A stretch of 64,000 nucleotides of DNA from Actinomyces weissii (GCF_016598775.1 NZ_CP066802.1:620001-684000), one strand, 5' to 3'. Shown: positions 8,848 through 16,788, counted from the stretch's first letter. Notes: generated by a model not told the origin, from the letters alone. Made by a program: numbers and translations.

Positions 8848-8903
8848 TTCGAGCAGTCGGCGAGCCGAGATACTCGCCATGACTAGCTGTTGAGCTAGCT
8901 TCA

Positions 8904-8941
8904 ACTTTGGGTCGGCCTCCATCAGGAGGCCGACCCAAAGT
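8904..8941 (+). terminator. Strong terminator after the TasA-like gene
   Basis: Bases 8904-8920 pair perfectly with 8925-8941 (17 bp) around the loop ATCA. It separates the TasA-like gene from the peptidase gene, so the two may be transcribed unequally. Confidence 0.8.
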
Positions 8942-9058
8942 GATATCTGCCCCGGACGCGGCTTGCCTGACCTAGTGGCAAGTAGCCTGGTGGCAAGAGC
9001 GCCAGGCCGAAGAGGTGTGGACTATTTACAGGCTGAAGCAGAATGATAGGAGGTGGCT

Positions 9059-10087
9059 GTGGGTGTGGACAGTGACAGCCAGCCGCAAACGGCTCACGGC
9101 CACTGGCCCGGACCTCCTCGGGAAGGTGCCACCTCTGGTCCTAACGAGCCGCGCCGCCAGGTACGGAGACGTAAGCGTTGGCATGCCTCTACCCGCGCTT
9201 GCAGGCGCCACGAGCGGCCAAGCGAGGCGCGTAGGCAAGGAGCTGTCCACTCCGCCGCCAGCTCGCGTTGGCGTGCAGTCCTACCCCTACCCGGACGCTC
9301 CGAACCGCGGCGGGTCCGGCCACGCCCCAGGCCGAAGGGGGTCCTGGGGGTGCTGGTCTTCGTTGCGGAGATCCTGCTGGGGCTCGGGATCCTGGCGGTG
9401 CTGTCTGCCACCTCGCTAGTGCCGGCGGTGATGGGCTGGGTGCCGCTGACCGTGCTCACCGGATCCATGGAACCAGGTATCCCCGCAGGGTCGCTGATCG
9501 TGGTTAAAAGCCTCTCCCTGGAGCAGGCGGGCAATCTGGCGATAGGGGACGTGGTCATCTACCTGCCCGAAGCCGACTCAGACGTGCTGGTCACCCACCG
9601 GATCGTAGGCATCCGCTCGGCAGGCGGTGGGGACACCACCTACCAGATCCAGGGGGACGCCAACTCGATCCCGGACCCCGGCTGGGTCCAGCCCAAGCAG
9701 ATACGTGGCATCCTGCGCTACCACGTGCCTTTGCTCGGTCGGCTGCTTGTACTGCTGGACCCGAGCGCGAAGGCTGCATGGCGCCTGGTAGTCGCACTGG
9801 CTCTGGCCGTCTACGCCCTGTGGGAGGGGGTGGGGGCCGTGATCGAGTGGAGGCGGGACAGGTGCAAGGCCCGCGAGCGCGCGCAGGACGCCGCCCAGGC
9901 GGGGCCCGAGAACCCCCAGGCCCCAGATACCACTGAGGCAGGGCCCTCATCTCCACCAGTGCCAGAGGCCGCCGAGGTGGGGCCCTCATCTCCACCAGTG
10001 CCAGAGGCCGCCGACAACCAGCAGCCAGACGGCGCCGACGCCGTCGCTAAGCGGTGTGGCAGGAACCACCGGGCCGCAAGCCCCTAG
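9059..10087 (+). CDS. SipW-type signal peptidase I (S26 family)
   Basis: A membrane serine peptidase of the SipW/ER type. In the 342-residue form starting at the GTG 9059 (5 bases after AGGAGG 9048-9053), the nucleophile is Ser136 in LTGSMEPGIPAGS and the general base is His180 in LVTHRIVGI. This is the Ser/His pair typical of SipW rather than Ser/Lys. A basic, poorly conserved N-terminal region of about 90 residues precedes the first membrane segment (KGVLGVLVFVAEILLGLGIL), and a second membrane segment lies near residue 245. The C-terminal tail holds a perfect 13-residue tandem duplication (GPSSPPVPEAA). GTG starts at 9053 and 9065 are alternatives. The adjacent TasA-like protein is the likely substrate. 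Confidence 0.8.
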   Translation: MGVDSDSQPQTAHGHWPGPPREGATSGPNEPRRQVRRRKRWHASTRACRRHERPSEARRQGAVHSAASSRWRAVLPLPGRSEPRRVRPRPRPKGVLGVLVFVAEILLGLGILAVLSATSLVPAVMGWVPLTVLTGSMEPGIPAGSLIVVKSLSLEQAGNLAIGDVVIYLPEADSDVLVTHRIVGIRSAGGGDTTYQIQGDANSIPDPGWVQPKQIRGILRYHVPLLGRLLVLLDPSAKAAWRLVVALALAVYALWEGVGAVIEWRRDRCKARERAQDAAQAGPENPQAPDTTEAGPSSPPVPEAAEVGPSSPPVPEAADNQQPDGADAVAKRCGRNHRAASP

Positions 10088-10262
10088 CGGATGGTGGCGG
10101 GGCGTCAGCCTGTCATAGAGTTAGCAGCCGGACGTCTGTCCATGTTTTGCCGCGCCCGCACACCGGTCCTGGACCAGGAGGGGGAGCAGCAGGGCGGGGC
10201 AGGCGAACGCCCGGCGGCGTCGTCGTCGGGGAACTCGAGCGAGAAAGTACCGAGAAGGAAGC

Positions 10263-10484
10263 ATGGCGAAAAAGGACGGCGTCATCGAGGTCGAAGGATC
10301 GGTCGTCGAGGCCCTCCCCAACGCAATGTTCCGTGTGGAGCTGAGCAACGGGCACGTCGTGCTCGCGCACATCTCCGGGAAGATGCGGCAGCACTACATC
10401 CGGATCCTCCCCGAGGACCGCGTGGTCGTGGAGCTGAGCCCCTACGACCTCAGCCGTGGTCGCATCGTCTACCGGTACAAGTGA
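10263..10484 (+). CDS. infA: Translation initiation factor IF-1
   Basis: IF-1 binds the ribosomal A site during initiation. It has 73 residues, an OB-fold of standard length, with [20 protein letters not shown] at the start and [16 protein letters not shown] at the end. GAAGGAAGC precedes the ATG. It opens the infA-rpmJ-rpsM-rpsK-rpoA-rplQ block, here separated from map by the SipW cassette. Confidence 0.97.
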   Translation: MAKKDGVIEVEGSVVEALPNAMFRVELSNGHVVLAHISGKMRQHYIRILPEDRVVVELSPYDLSRGRIVYRYK

Positions 10485-10516
10485 CAAGTCGGCCCCTGGG
10501 CCGGCGGAGGAACATC

Positions 10517-10630
10517 ATGAAGGTCAAGCCGAGCGTCAAGAAGATCTGTGACAGCTGCAAGGTGATCCGTCGCCACGCACGTGTCATGGTGATCTGCTCC
10601 AACCCGCGGCACAAGCAGCGCCAGGGCTGA
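10517..10630 (+). CDS. rpmJ: 50S ribosomal protein L36 (bL36)
   Basis: A 37-residue protein starting [15 protein letters not shown]. Cys11, Cys14, Cys27 and His32 form the zinc site, so this is the zinc-binding form. GGAGG precedes the ATG at 10,517 and the gene begins 32 bases after infA. Confidence 0.97.
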   Translation: MKVKPSVKKICDSCKVIRRHARVMVICSNPRHKQRQG

Positions 10631-10787
10631 ACGCCCACGCTGCCGGCCACCCCGCGGTGGCCACAACACAAGCACCCACTCCAGTGAGCCCAGCTCACAA
10701 CCCCCGGTTCTCGGAGGCCGGGGCCGCCACGAGGACGGCGGGGCGAATGGGTGACGACCTCCGGGACCACACAGGAGAACCACTACC

Positions 10788-11162
10788 GTGGCACGTATTT
10801 CCGGTGTCGACCTCCCCCGCGAGAAGCGGGTAGAGATCGCGCTCACCTACATCTTCGGGATCGGCCGTACCCGTGCGGACGAGACCCTCAAGGCGACGGG
10901 CGTCAACCCCGACACCCGCGTCAAGGACCTCACCGAGGAGGAGCTGGTCAAGCTCCGTACCCACATCGACGCCAACTACCAGGTCGAGGGTGACCTCCGC
11001 CGTGAGGTCCAGGCTGACATCCGCCGCAAGGTTGAGATCGGCTGCTACCAGGGCCTGCGCCACCGCCGTCACCTCCCGGTCCACGGCCAGCGCACCAAGA
11101 CCAACGCGCGTACCCGCAAGGGCCCCAAGCGCACCGTGGCCGGTAAGAAGAAGGCCAAGTAA
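10788..11162 (+). CDS. rpsM: 30S ribosomal protein S13 (uS13)
   Basis: This is uS13 at the head of the small subunit, contacting the P-site tRNA. It has 124 residues starting at a GTG (10,788) with CAGGAG upstream. GIGRTRADE in the N-terminal half and [20 protein letters not shown] in the C-terminal half identify it. The 157 bases before it hold no gene and no clear hairpin. Confidence 0.97.
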   Translation: MARISGVDLPREKRVEIALTYIFGIGRTRADETLKATGVNPDTRVKDLTEEELVKLRTHIDANYQVEGDLRREVQADIRRKVEIGCYQGLRHRRHLPVHGQRTKTNARTRKGPKRTVAGKKKAK

Positions 11163-11228
11163 GCAGTGATCCACACGCCGGGCGGCTAGCCCTGGCGCGG
11201 ACAGACGACCTCACCCATAGAAGGAAAC

Positions 11229-11630
11229 ATGCCTCCCAAGAACCGCACCGCCGTGCGCAAGCCGCGTCGTAAGGACCGGAAGAACGTCACCCACGGCCAC
11301 GCCTACATCAAGTCCACCTTCAACAACACCATCGTGTCCCTGACGGACCCGACCGGTGCCGTCATCTCCTGGGCCTCCTCCGGCCAGGTCGGCTTCAAGG
11401 GCTCCCGCAAGTCCACCCCCTACGCCGCCCAGCTCGCGGCCGAGGCCGCCGCCCGCCGCGCCCAGGAGCACGGCATGAAGAAGGTCGACGTCTTCGTCAA
11501 GGGCCCCGGCCCGGGCCGTGAGACCGCGATCCGCTCCCTGCAGGCCGCTGGCCTGGAGGTCGGCTCCATCACGGACGTCACCCCCCAGGCGCACAACGGC
11601 TGCCGTCCCACCAAGCGGCGCCACGTCTGA
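11229..11630 (+). CDS. rpsK: 30S ribosomal protein S11 (uS11)
   Basis: This is uS11, a platform protein of the 30S subunit. It has 133 residues with a basic N-terminus and the family segments [19 protein letters not shown] and [14 protein letters not shown], ending in PHNGCRPPKRRRV-like sequence. AAGGAA lies before the ATG. rpsD, which follows rpsK in some other bacteria, is absent: rpoA comes next. Confidence 0.97.
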   Translation: MPPKNRTAVRKPRRKDRKNVTHGHAYIKSTFNNTIVSLTDPTGAVISWASSGQVGFKGSRKSTPYAAQLAAEAAARRAQEHGMKKVDVFVKGPGPGRETAIRSLQAAGLEVGSITDVTPQAHNGCRPTKRRHV

Positions 11631-11639
11631 CCACCCAGC

Positions 11640-11682
11640 CCCGACGGCGTAGCCCGGCCCCCAGCCGAGCCACGCCGTCGGG
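11640..11682 (+). terminator. Hairpin in the rpsK-rpoA gap
   Basis: Bases 11,640-11,650 pair perfectly with 11,672-11,682 (11 bp) around a 21-base loop. It may act as an attenuator between rpsK and rpoA. The 174-base gap also stands where rpsD is found in other genomes. Confidence 0.4.
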
Positions 11683-11804
11683 ACCGGTTTAGCACCGGCA
11701 CCTCCCACCGGGAGGACGCCGGGCCGCCACCCGCGCAGGCGGGGCCGGGGCGGCCACCTTGGACCGGCGTCATATAGCGGGCGCCGTGACGAAAGGAACA
11801 CCTA

Positions 11805-12803
11805 GTGCTGATCGCACAGCGACCCACCCTCACCGAGGAGGTTGTCGAGGAGGACCGCCGCTCGCGGTTCGTCATCGAGCCTCTGGAGCCCGGCTTCGGC
11901 TACACCCTCGGCAACTCCCTGCGCCGCACCCTGCTCTCCTCAATCCCCGGTGCCGCCGTCACCTCGATCAGGATCGAGGGCGTGCCCCACGAGTTCCGCA
12001 CCATCGCGGGAGTCAAGGAGGACGTCTCCCAGATCATCCTGAACATCAAGGAGATCGTGCTGTCCTCCGAGAACGACGAGCCGGTGGTCATGTACCTGCG
12101 CAAGTCCGGCCCCGCCGTCGTCACCGCCGGTGACATCACCCCCCCGGCGGGCGTGGAGATCCACAACCCCGACCTGGTGATCGCCACCCTCAACGAGAAG
12201 GGCAAGCTGGAGATCGAGCTGACTGTGGAGCGCGGCCGCGGCTACGTCTCCGCCAGCCAGAACAAGGACCCCAACGCGGAGATCTCCCGGATCCCCGTGG
12301 ACTCGATCTACTCGCCGGTCAAGAAGGTCTCCTACGCCGTGGAGGCCACCCGTGTGGAGCAGCGCACCGACTTCGACCGCCTGATCGTGGACGTGGAGAC
12401 CAAGTCCTCCATGACCCCGCGGGACGCGCTCGCCTCCGCAGGCAAGACCCTGGTTGAGCTCTTCGGCCTGGCCCGCGAGCTCAACGTGGAGGCGGAGGGT
12501 ATCGAGGTGGGTCCCTCGCCGATGGACCAGGCCCTCCAGCAGGACCTCGCCCTGATGATCGACGAGCTCGACCTGCAGGCCCGTTCCTCCAACGCCCTCA
12601 AGCGCGAGGGCATCCACACCGTTGGTGAGCTGGTGGCCCGTTCCGAGGCCGACCTGCTCGACATCCGCAACTTCGGTGCCAAGTCGATCTCCGAGATCAA
12701 GGAGAAGCTGGCGGCCCTGGGCCTGTCCCTCAAGGGCTCGCCGATCGACTACATCGCGGATGACGCCTACGCAAACCCCACCTTCAGCGACGAGCAGGCC
12801 TGA
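11805..12803 (+). CDS. rpoA: RNA polymerase subunit alpha
   Basis: The alpha subunit nucleates RNA polymerase assembly and contacts regulators and UP elements. It has 332 residues from the GTG at 11,805, preceded by GAAAGGAA. The alpha-NTD covers about residues 1-230 ([20 protein letters not shown] is the assembly helix), and a linker leads to the alpha-CTD from about 250 ([36 protein letters not shown]). Length and order are normal for the family. Confidence 0.98.
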   Translation: MLIAQRPTLTEEVVEEDRRSRFVIEPLEPGFGYTLGNSLRRTLLSSIPGAAVTSIRIEGVPHEFRTIAGVKEDVSQIILNIKEIVLSSENDEPVVMYLRKSGPAVVTAGDITPPAGVEIHNPDLVIATLNEKGKLEIELTVERGRGYVSASQNKDPNAEISRIPVDSIYSPVKKVSYAVEATRVEQRTDFDRLIVDVETKSSMTPRDALASAGKTLVELFGLARELNVEAEGIEVGPSPMDQALQQDLALMIDELDLQARSSNALKREGIHTVGELVARSEADLLDIRNFGAKSISEIKEKLAALGLSLKGSPIDYIADDAYANPTFSDEQA

Positions 12804-12834
12804 GCGCCGCCTCGCATAAACCAAGGAGACAACA

Positions 12835-13581
12835 ATGCCCCGTCCCACCAAGGGTCCCCGCCTGGGCGGCTCCGCCCAGCACGAGCGCCACCTGCTCGCC
12901 AACCTGGCTCGCCAGCTGTTCCTGCACGAGTCCATCACCACCACGGAGGCCCGCGCCCGCCGTCTGCGCCCCTACGCGGAGAAGCTCATCTCCAAGGGCA
13001 AGCGCGGCGACCTGCACGCCCGCCGCACCGTGCTCAAGAAGATCACCGACAAGGAAGCCGTCTACCGCCTCTTCGAGGTGATCGCCCCCAAGCTCGAGGG
13101 CCGCGAGGGTGGCTACACCCGCATCATCAAGACCGCCCCCCGCAAGGGTGACAACGCGCCCATGGCCGTCATCGCCCTGGTCACCGAGCCGGTGGCCAAG
13201 AAGGAGGTCGTGAACGACGCCGTAGCCACCGCCAAGAAGGCCGCCGCCAAGGCTGCCGAGCAGGCCGGGGAGAAGGCTGCTGAGAAGAAGGCTGCCAAGG
13301 CTACCGAGAAGACCACGGACAAGGCTGCTGAGAAGGACGCTGCCGCCAAGGTAGAGGCCAAGGAGTACAAGGGCGCGGTGCGCCTTGCTGAGGGCGCTGC
13401 TGAGGCCCCCGACGCCGACCACCTCATCAAGGGCAACGAGGACTCCATGAAGTACCACGTGCCCGGCTCCCGCTGGTACGACGCCACGATCGCCGAGGTC
13501 TGGTTCGCCACCGCTGAGGACGCCGTCGCCGCGGGCTTTGAGCCCGCAGGTGGCGCCGCCGCCCAGAAGATCGCTGAGTGA
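12835..13581 (+). CDS. rplQ: 50S ribosomal protein L17 with C-terminal extension (bL17)
   Basis: This is bL17, close to the tunnel exit. The ribosomal part is residues 1-120 ([20 protein letters not shown] opening). It is followed by a Lys/Ala-rich linker (about 125-190) and a small domain at about 196-236 containing [17 protein letters not shown] and [20 protein letters not shown]. That C-terminal pattern matches what is called the sunset domain in actinobacterial proteins, from memory. At 248 residues the protein is twice the length of a minimal L17. The gene ends the alpha block and is followed by a strong terminator. Confidence 0.95.
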   Translation: MPRPTKGPRLGGSAQHERHLLANLARQLFLHESITTTEARARRLRPYAEKLISKGKRGDLHARRTVLKKITDKEAVYRLFEVIAPKLEGREGGYTRIIKTAPRKGDNAPMAVIALVTEPVAKKEVVNDAVATAKKAAAKAAEQAGEKAAEKKAAKATEKTTDKAAEKDAAAKVEAKEYKGAVRLAEGAAEAPDADHLIKGNEDSMKYHVPGSRWYDATIAEVWFATAEDAVAAGFEPAGGAAAQKIAE

Positions 13582-13659
13582 GCTAGCTGCTGGCTGAGGC
13601 GCTTGCTGGCTGAACCGCCAGCTGCCCCAGCTGGTTGCGTGACCAGGACGGTTGCCTGA

Positions 13660-13775
13660 CTGAGCTGGTTGGCTGGGTTGGTCTGTGACCGAGTTGGTTG
13701 GCTGGGTTGGTCTGTGACTGAGCTGGTTTTGGCTGGGTTGGTCTGTGACTGAGCTGGTTGGCTGAGTTGGCTGCT
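13660..13775. repeat. Imperfect tandem repeat after rplQ
   Basis: GGTTGGCTGGGTTGGTCTGTGAC recurs about three times with small changes (spacing about 33 bases), within a G/T-rich stretch between rplQ and its terminator. It is not coding on either strand as far as can be seen. Confidence 0.7.
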
Positions 13776-13785
13776 TAACTGGACC

Positions 13786-13822
13786 GGAGGGCCCGGGTAC
13801 CTACAAGGTGCCCGGGCCCTCC
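13786..13822 (+). terminator. Terminator of the infA-rplQ operon
   Basis: Bases 13,786-13,801 pair with 13,807-13,822 (16 bp with one G-T wobble) around the loop TACAA. It lies after the G/T-rich repeat that follows rplQ. Confidence 0.75.
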
Positions 13823-13846
13823 GCATCCCCGCTCTCGATCGCTTCT

Positions 13847-13970
13847 CGCGAGACCGGGACATCGGTACCGCGAGACCGGGACATACGTACCGCGAGACCG
13901 GGACATATGTACCGCGAGACCGGGACATACGGCTCGCGAGTTCGGTAAGGGTGGCCTTGGTTGTGGATAG
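13847..13970 (+). repeat. Palindromic repeat family, copy 2: four 22-bp units plus a DnaA-box-like end
   Basis: CGCGAGACCGGGACAT followed by six variable bases repeats four times with an exact 22-bp period (13,847, 13,869, 13,891, 13,913). The array continues as CGCGAGTTCGGTAAGGGTGG and ends in TTGTGGATAG (13,961-13,970), whose complement CTATCCACAA differs from the DnaA-box consensus TTATCCACA by one base. The last segment is shared with the copies at 16,709 and 45,647. Confidence 0.85.
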
Positions 13971-14402
13971 CTCCGCCTTCTCAGGGGTTTACGGCGGCGC
14001 CTGGGAGCTGGAGGCGTCTGGTGGGTGCCGGCGCCCTGGTGGGTGCCAACGCCTCCTGGTGAATGACGGCGGCATCTGGTGGTACCAGCGCCGTTTTAGG
14101 GCTGGAGGCGTCCCAGGACGCGGTAGTGGTCGGATGACCGTTGCGGCAGGTGGCTATGCGTGTCGGTGCTGGTAGAGCCGACACCGCGGGTCCTTGCGCC
14201 GGGAGTCGCAGCAGCCATAGCCGTAGCCCGCCCAGACCGGTCCGGAGGCCAGGCCCCACTTTGCCACCCCGGGGCGGCTACTACTCGCAGGTAAGAGCGT
14301 GCCCTCGCCGTCGTAGGTGGAGACCACCCTGAACGGCCGCAGCCAACGCCTGCCTAGAAGTGGCCTCGCCGTCGTTAGCGGAGACCACCCGCAGGTACGA
14401 AA
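13971..14402. other. Non-coding stretch with decayed direct repeats
   Basis: No gene is recognisable. CTCGCCGTCGTAGGTGGAG at 14,304 recurs at 14,366 as CTCGCCGTCGTTAGCGGAG with GACCACCC after both, a spacing of about 62 bases, and a third partial copy starts near 14,405. GGTGGGTGCC motifs recur near 14,020-14,045. Confidence 0.5.
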
Positions 14403-14458
14403 GTGCCCCGCCGTCGTACCACCAAGGCTAAAGAGCGCAGTAAGGACGACGGCGGGGC
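14403..14458 (-). terminator. Terminator-like hairpin after the LAXTG gene
   Basis: Bases 14,403-14,416 pair perfectly with 14,445-14,458 (14 bp) around a 28-base loop. It lies 40 bases beyond the stop codon of the minus-strand surface-protein gene. Confidence 0.5.
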
Positions 14459-14497
14459 AGTTACGGCCTAGGCCGCTAGGCCGCTAGGCCGGAGAGG

Positions 14498-15313
14498 TCA
14501 GGCGCGCGAACGCAGGCGCAGAGCCACGCCCCCAAGGACCAGCACGGAGGCGGCGAGCACGAGCAGCGGGCCCTCAACACCGGTCTGGGCCAGCGACTGG
14601 CCCTTCTTGGCCTTGGCGCTGGGGCTGGTGGAAGGCGTTGCACCGGCCGCACCAGGCGCCTGAGGCGTAGCAGTCGCGGAGCCCTGCGGCTCGCCGGGCT
14701 TCTCGGTGCTCGGGGCGGGGGCCTTAGCCTCCGGCTTGTCGTTCTCTGGCTTCTTGGTGGGGGTCGGCTCTGGGGCCTCCGGCTTCTTGGTGGGGGTCGG
14801 CTTCGGGGCCTCCGGGTTCTTGGGCGCCTCTGGCATGGGGGGAACGGGCCGGGCCACGACGGTGACCGAAGTGGTGGCGCGCTGCGGGTCGACGGTCAGC
14901 GAGTAGGACCCCAGGCTGGCGTTGGCCGGGACCGTCCACAGCACCGTGGTCTCGCCGGTGCCGCGCTCGGTGCGCGGGGACTGCAGGGTCGCCACCACCT
15001 TGCCGTCGCTGTCACGGACGGTGACAGTGACGCTCTCGCCGGAGTCCAGGCCGCCTACGTTGATGGTGACCTGATCGCCGGGGTGCACCTGCTTCTGCTG
15101 GGCCTCGATGGTGACCGAGGAGCGCGCCGCCCTGTCGGGAGCGGTCTGGGCAGAGGAGGGGGCCTGGTCGTCGGCGTCCGCTGTGGCGCCGCTCGCTACA
15201 GCCTCGGTGGTGGTGGACGGCGTCTCCGCCGGCACTGCGTAGGCCGGGACGGTGAGGGCCGCGACGGACAGGGACAGGGCAAGGGCGTATGTCTTGAGTG
15301 CTGGTTTGCGCAC
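14498..15313 (-). CDS. LAXTG-anchored cell-wall surface protein
   Basis: A 271-residue exported protein. An N-terminal signal peptide (about residues 1-27, ending PAYA) is followed by an acidic Ser/Thr/Ala region, one bacterial Ig-like beta domain (about 68-155, with VTIEAQQKQVHPGDQVTINV), a Pro-rich stalk with a repeated EAPKPTPTKKPEAP-type unit, and the sorting signal LAQTG at 241-245. A hydrophobic segment and the tail RLRSRA complete the signal. LAXTG is the form recognised by class E sortases in actinobacteria. The GTG start lies 2 bases after a tiny ORF (15,316-15,351). No sortase is nearby. The ligand or role is unknown. Confidence 0.8.
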   Translation of the reverse strand: MRKPALKTYALALSLSVAALTVPAYAVPAETPSTTTEAVASGATADADDQAPSSAQTAPDRAARSSVTIEAQQKQVHPGDQVTINVGGLDSGESVTVTVRDSDGKVVATLQSPRTERGTGETTVLWTVPANASLGSYSLTVDPQRATTSVTVVARPVPPMPEAPKNPEAPKPTPTKKPEAPEPTPTKKPENDKPEAKAPAPSTEKPGEPQGSATATPQAPGAAGATPSTSPSAKAKKGQSLAQTGVEGPLLVLAASVLVLGGVALRLRSRA

Positions 15314-15315
15314 GA

Positions 15316-15351
15316 TTATGAATCCAGTTCAGGGTTGGGAGTACTTGCCAT
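15316..15351 (-). CDS. Possible 11-residue leader ORF
   Basis: ATG at 15,351 with GAGGAG about 9 bases upstream encodes MASTPNPELDS and stops 2 bases before the GTG of the LAXTG gene, which itself has no clear ribosome site. The arrangement would suit translational reinitiation. It could also mean that the real start of the large gene has been misjudged. No homologue is known to me. Confidence 0.25.
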   Translation of the reverse strand: MASTPNPELDS

Positions 15352-15529
15352 GGATTAATACTCCTCGTTCGGAGTGTTCGTCCAGTTCTGTGAGATATGG
15401 CGTCAGAAAAGCAGTCGGAGGAGTGGGAGGGGCGACGGCGACGGCGTGGCTGGTGTCGTTGGTGGCCTGCGGGCGCTGGGGCTTGGGGTAGGGGCTGGGG
15501 CTGGTCTGGGTCCAGGCCGCTGGCAGGCT

Positions 15530-16121
15530 GGCTGGGGTGGTGGTCAGGTGCAGGCGCAGGCCGCAGAAGAAGCGTGAGCGGGAGGCGCGGTATCCGTAGC
15601 CAGCCCAGTCGGCCCTAGCTGGCCCAGCCGGCCCAGCCGGCTAAGTTGCCCAGGTGTGAACGTGTGACGGTGGGCCGGGAGCGGGCGCACTCAACGGGGG
15701 GGGGTGGAGTCGGCCAGGCGCACGTCGTCGGTGTAGACGCTGGTGGACGTGGCCAGCGCGGTGGTGAGCCATCCCATGGTGCTGGCCAGGGCTCATATGT
15801 GCTTGTTGTACTCGCACTGTGGCCAGGGGGTGTAGGGGAGCCTGTGGGCCGTGAGCCCGGCCTGCGCCGGGGTGCGAGCACTGGCCAGGGGGTGTAGGGG
15901 AACCTGGCTGCCAGGTGCCTGCGGGCTTAGCGCAGGAAGCATCCTTCGGTGTTGATGCCCGGCAGCGGTGCGATGGTGGTCAGGGGCAGGGCCTCGGCGT
16001 CGGTGATGGTCGGAGCGATTCCAGTGCGTGGGCGAGCGGGAACGATTTGGGGACGGGCTTTCAACAAGTCATCAGCGATGTCGTGCAGCGCGGTAGCGAG
16101 GGTCTCCAGATCGGTGTCCAC
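15530..16121 (-). pseudogene. Remnant of an IS982-type transposase
   Basis: Reading the minus strand, 16,121-15,927 gives the N-terminus MDTDLETLATALHDIADDLL with ITDAEALPL. After a gap, YNKHI and ALASTMGWLTTALATS, then DDVRLADSTPPVECARSRP, appear in shifted frames near 15,820-15,690. DWAGYGYRASRSRFFCGLRL lies at about 15,610-15,550. These are successive blocks of an IS982-family DDE transposase as I remember it. They are interrupted by stops, frameshifts and an internal deletion, and the C-terminal third is missing. It is a dead insertion sequence that marks this segment as acquired or recombining DNA. Confidence 0.75.
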
Positions 16122-16230
16122 GATGGGGCTGGCTTCAGGTCGGTGTCCACGATGGGGGCGCCTTCCAACAGGGTTCGGAGGTGGTGCTTAGCAGTACCGA
16201 TGCTGCGAGGCCCTCGCCCGCGCCTCAGAT
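16122..16230. other. Short non-coding stretch beyond the IS remnant
   Basis: AGGTCGGTGTCCACGATGGG occurs twice (around 16,108 and 16,137), a small direct repeat at the border of the IS982 remnant. Nothing else is recognisable. Confidence 0.4.
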
Positions 16231-16350
16231 TCCCACGCCTACCCGCATCTTCCCACGCCTACCCGCATCTTCCCACGCCTACCCGCATCTTCCCGCGCCT
16301 ACCCGCATCTTCCCACGCCTACCCACATCTTCCCACGCCTACCCGCATCC
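16231..16350. repeat. Six-copy 20-bp tandem repeat (minisatellite)
   Basis: TCCCACGCCTACCCGCATCT repeats six times in register (16,231, 16,251, 16,271, 16,291, 16,311, 16,331), with single-base changes in copies 4 and 5 and a changed final base in copy 6. There is no spacer, so it is not a CRISPR array. It is likely to vary in copy number between strains. Confidence 0.95.
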
Positions 16351-16423
16351 CGTGGAAACAACCATCTAGGGGGGCGGTCTTGTCCCTGGTTGCTGGGCCT
16401 TCTGTCGTCTGAGGGGGAGGATT

Positions 16424-16546
16424 TTGTCACTGGTGGAGGATTAGAAGTGTGTCCTGAGTCTGGTCCTGGGAAGTTTCGGCTTGATTCCGGGGTAGTTGAG
16501 CCGTCAGCAGTCGGTGTGGGGGCTTCTAGTCCTCCGCCAGTGACAG
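16424..16546. repeat. Element with 23-bp inverted arms, copy 1
   Basis: Bases 16,425-16,447 (TGTCACTGGTGGAGG with ATTAGAAG after it) face an inverted arm at 16,523-16,545. The two mismatches are both G-T wobbles on the plus strand, so the 23-base stem stays fully paired as RNA. The 75-base interior has no ORF. A second copy with unrelated interior lies at 41,645. Confidence 0.85.
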
Positions 16547-16708
16547 CTCTGGGTCGACCACGCTCACCGAGACCAGCCGGGAGAACCGCAGCAGGGGCAC
16601 AGCCTCACCGCAAGACTTATCGCCCACTCCCAACTTTCTTCCCGCAGACAAGACGCCCAGCGAGCCTCGTCGTCGACCAGCCACCAGCATCCACCAAACC
16701 CGCTCGAG
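16547..16708. other. Non-coding stretch between repeats
   Basis: No gene or structure is recognisable in this stretch. It separates the inverted-arm element from the palindromic repeat copy 3. Confidence 0.4.
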
Positions 16709-16788
16709 TTATCCACAACTGAGGCCGCCCTTACCGAAGTCGCGAGCCATATGTCCCGGTCTCGCGGTACCGATGTCCCGGTCTCGCG
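16709..16788 (-). repeat. Palindromic repeat family, copy 3, with a DnaA-box match
   Basis: TTATCCACA at 16,709-16,717 is an exact DnaA-box consensus. It is followed by CTTACCGAAGTCGCGAGCC and two units of ATGTCCCGGTCTCGCGGTAC type, in inverted orientation relative to copy 2. Copies 2 and 3 therefore bracket 13,971-16,708 with their DnaA-box ends facing inward. Confidence 0.85.

Noticed and set aside
11759..11776. Promoter for rpoA (TTGGAC ... CATATA)
   Set aside because: The two boxes are only about 8-10 bases apart, too close for a sigma-A type promoter.
13847..13934. Possible CRISPR array (four 22-bp units)
   Set aside because: The units have no unique spacers of constant length. The six variable bases per unit are part of a palindromic repeat seen elsewhere in the window.
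16231..16350. Possible CRISPR array (six 20-bp repeats)
   Set aside because: The repeats are directly tandem with no spacers, and no cas gene is near. It is a minisatellite.
16424..16546. Inverted-arm element as an integron attC site
   Set aside because: The size and variable centre fit, but the required RYYYAAC/GTTRRRY core pairs are not at the ends, and no gene cassette or integron integrase is seen.
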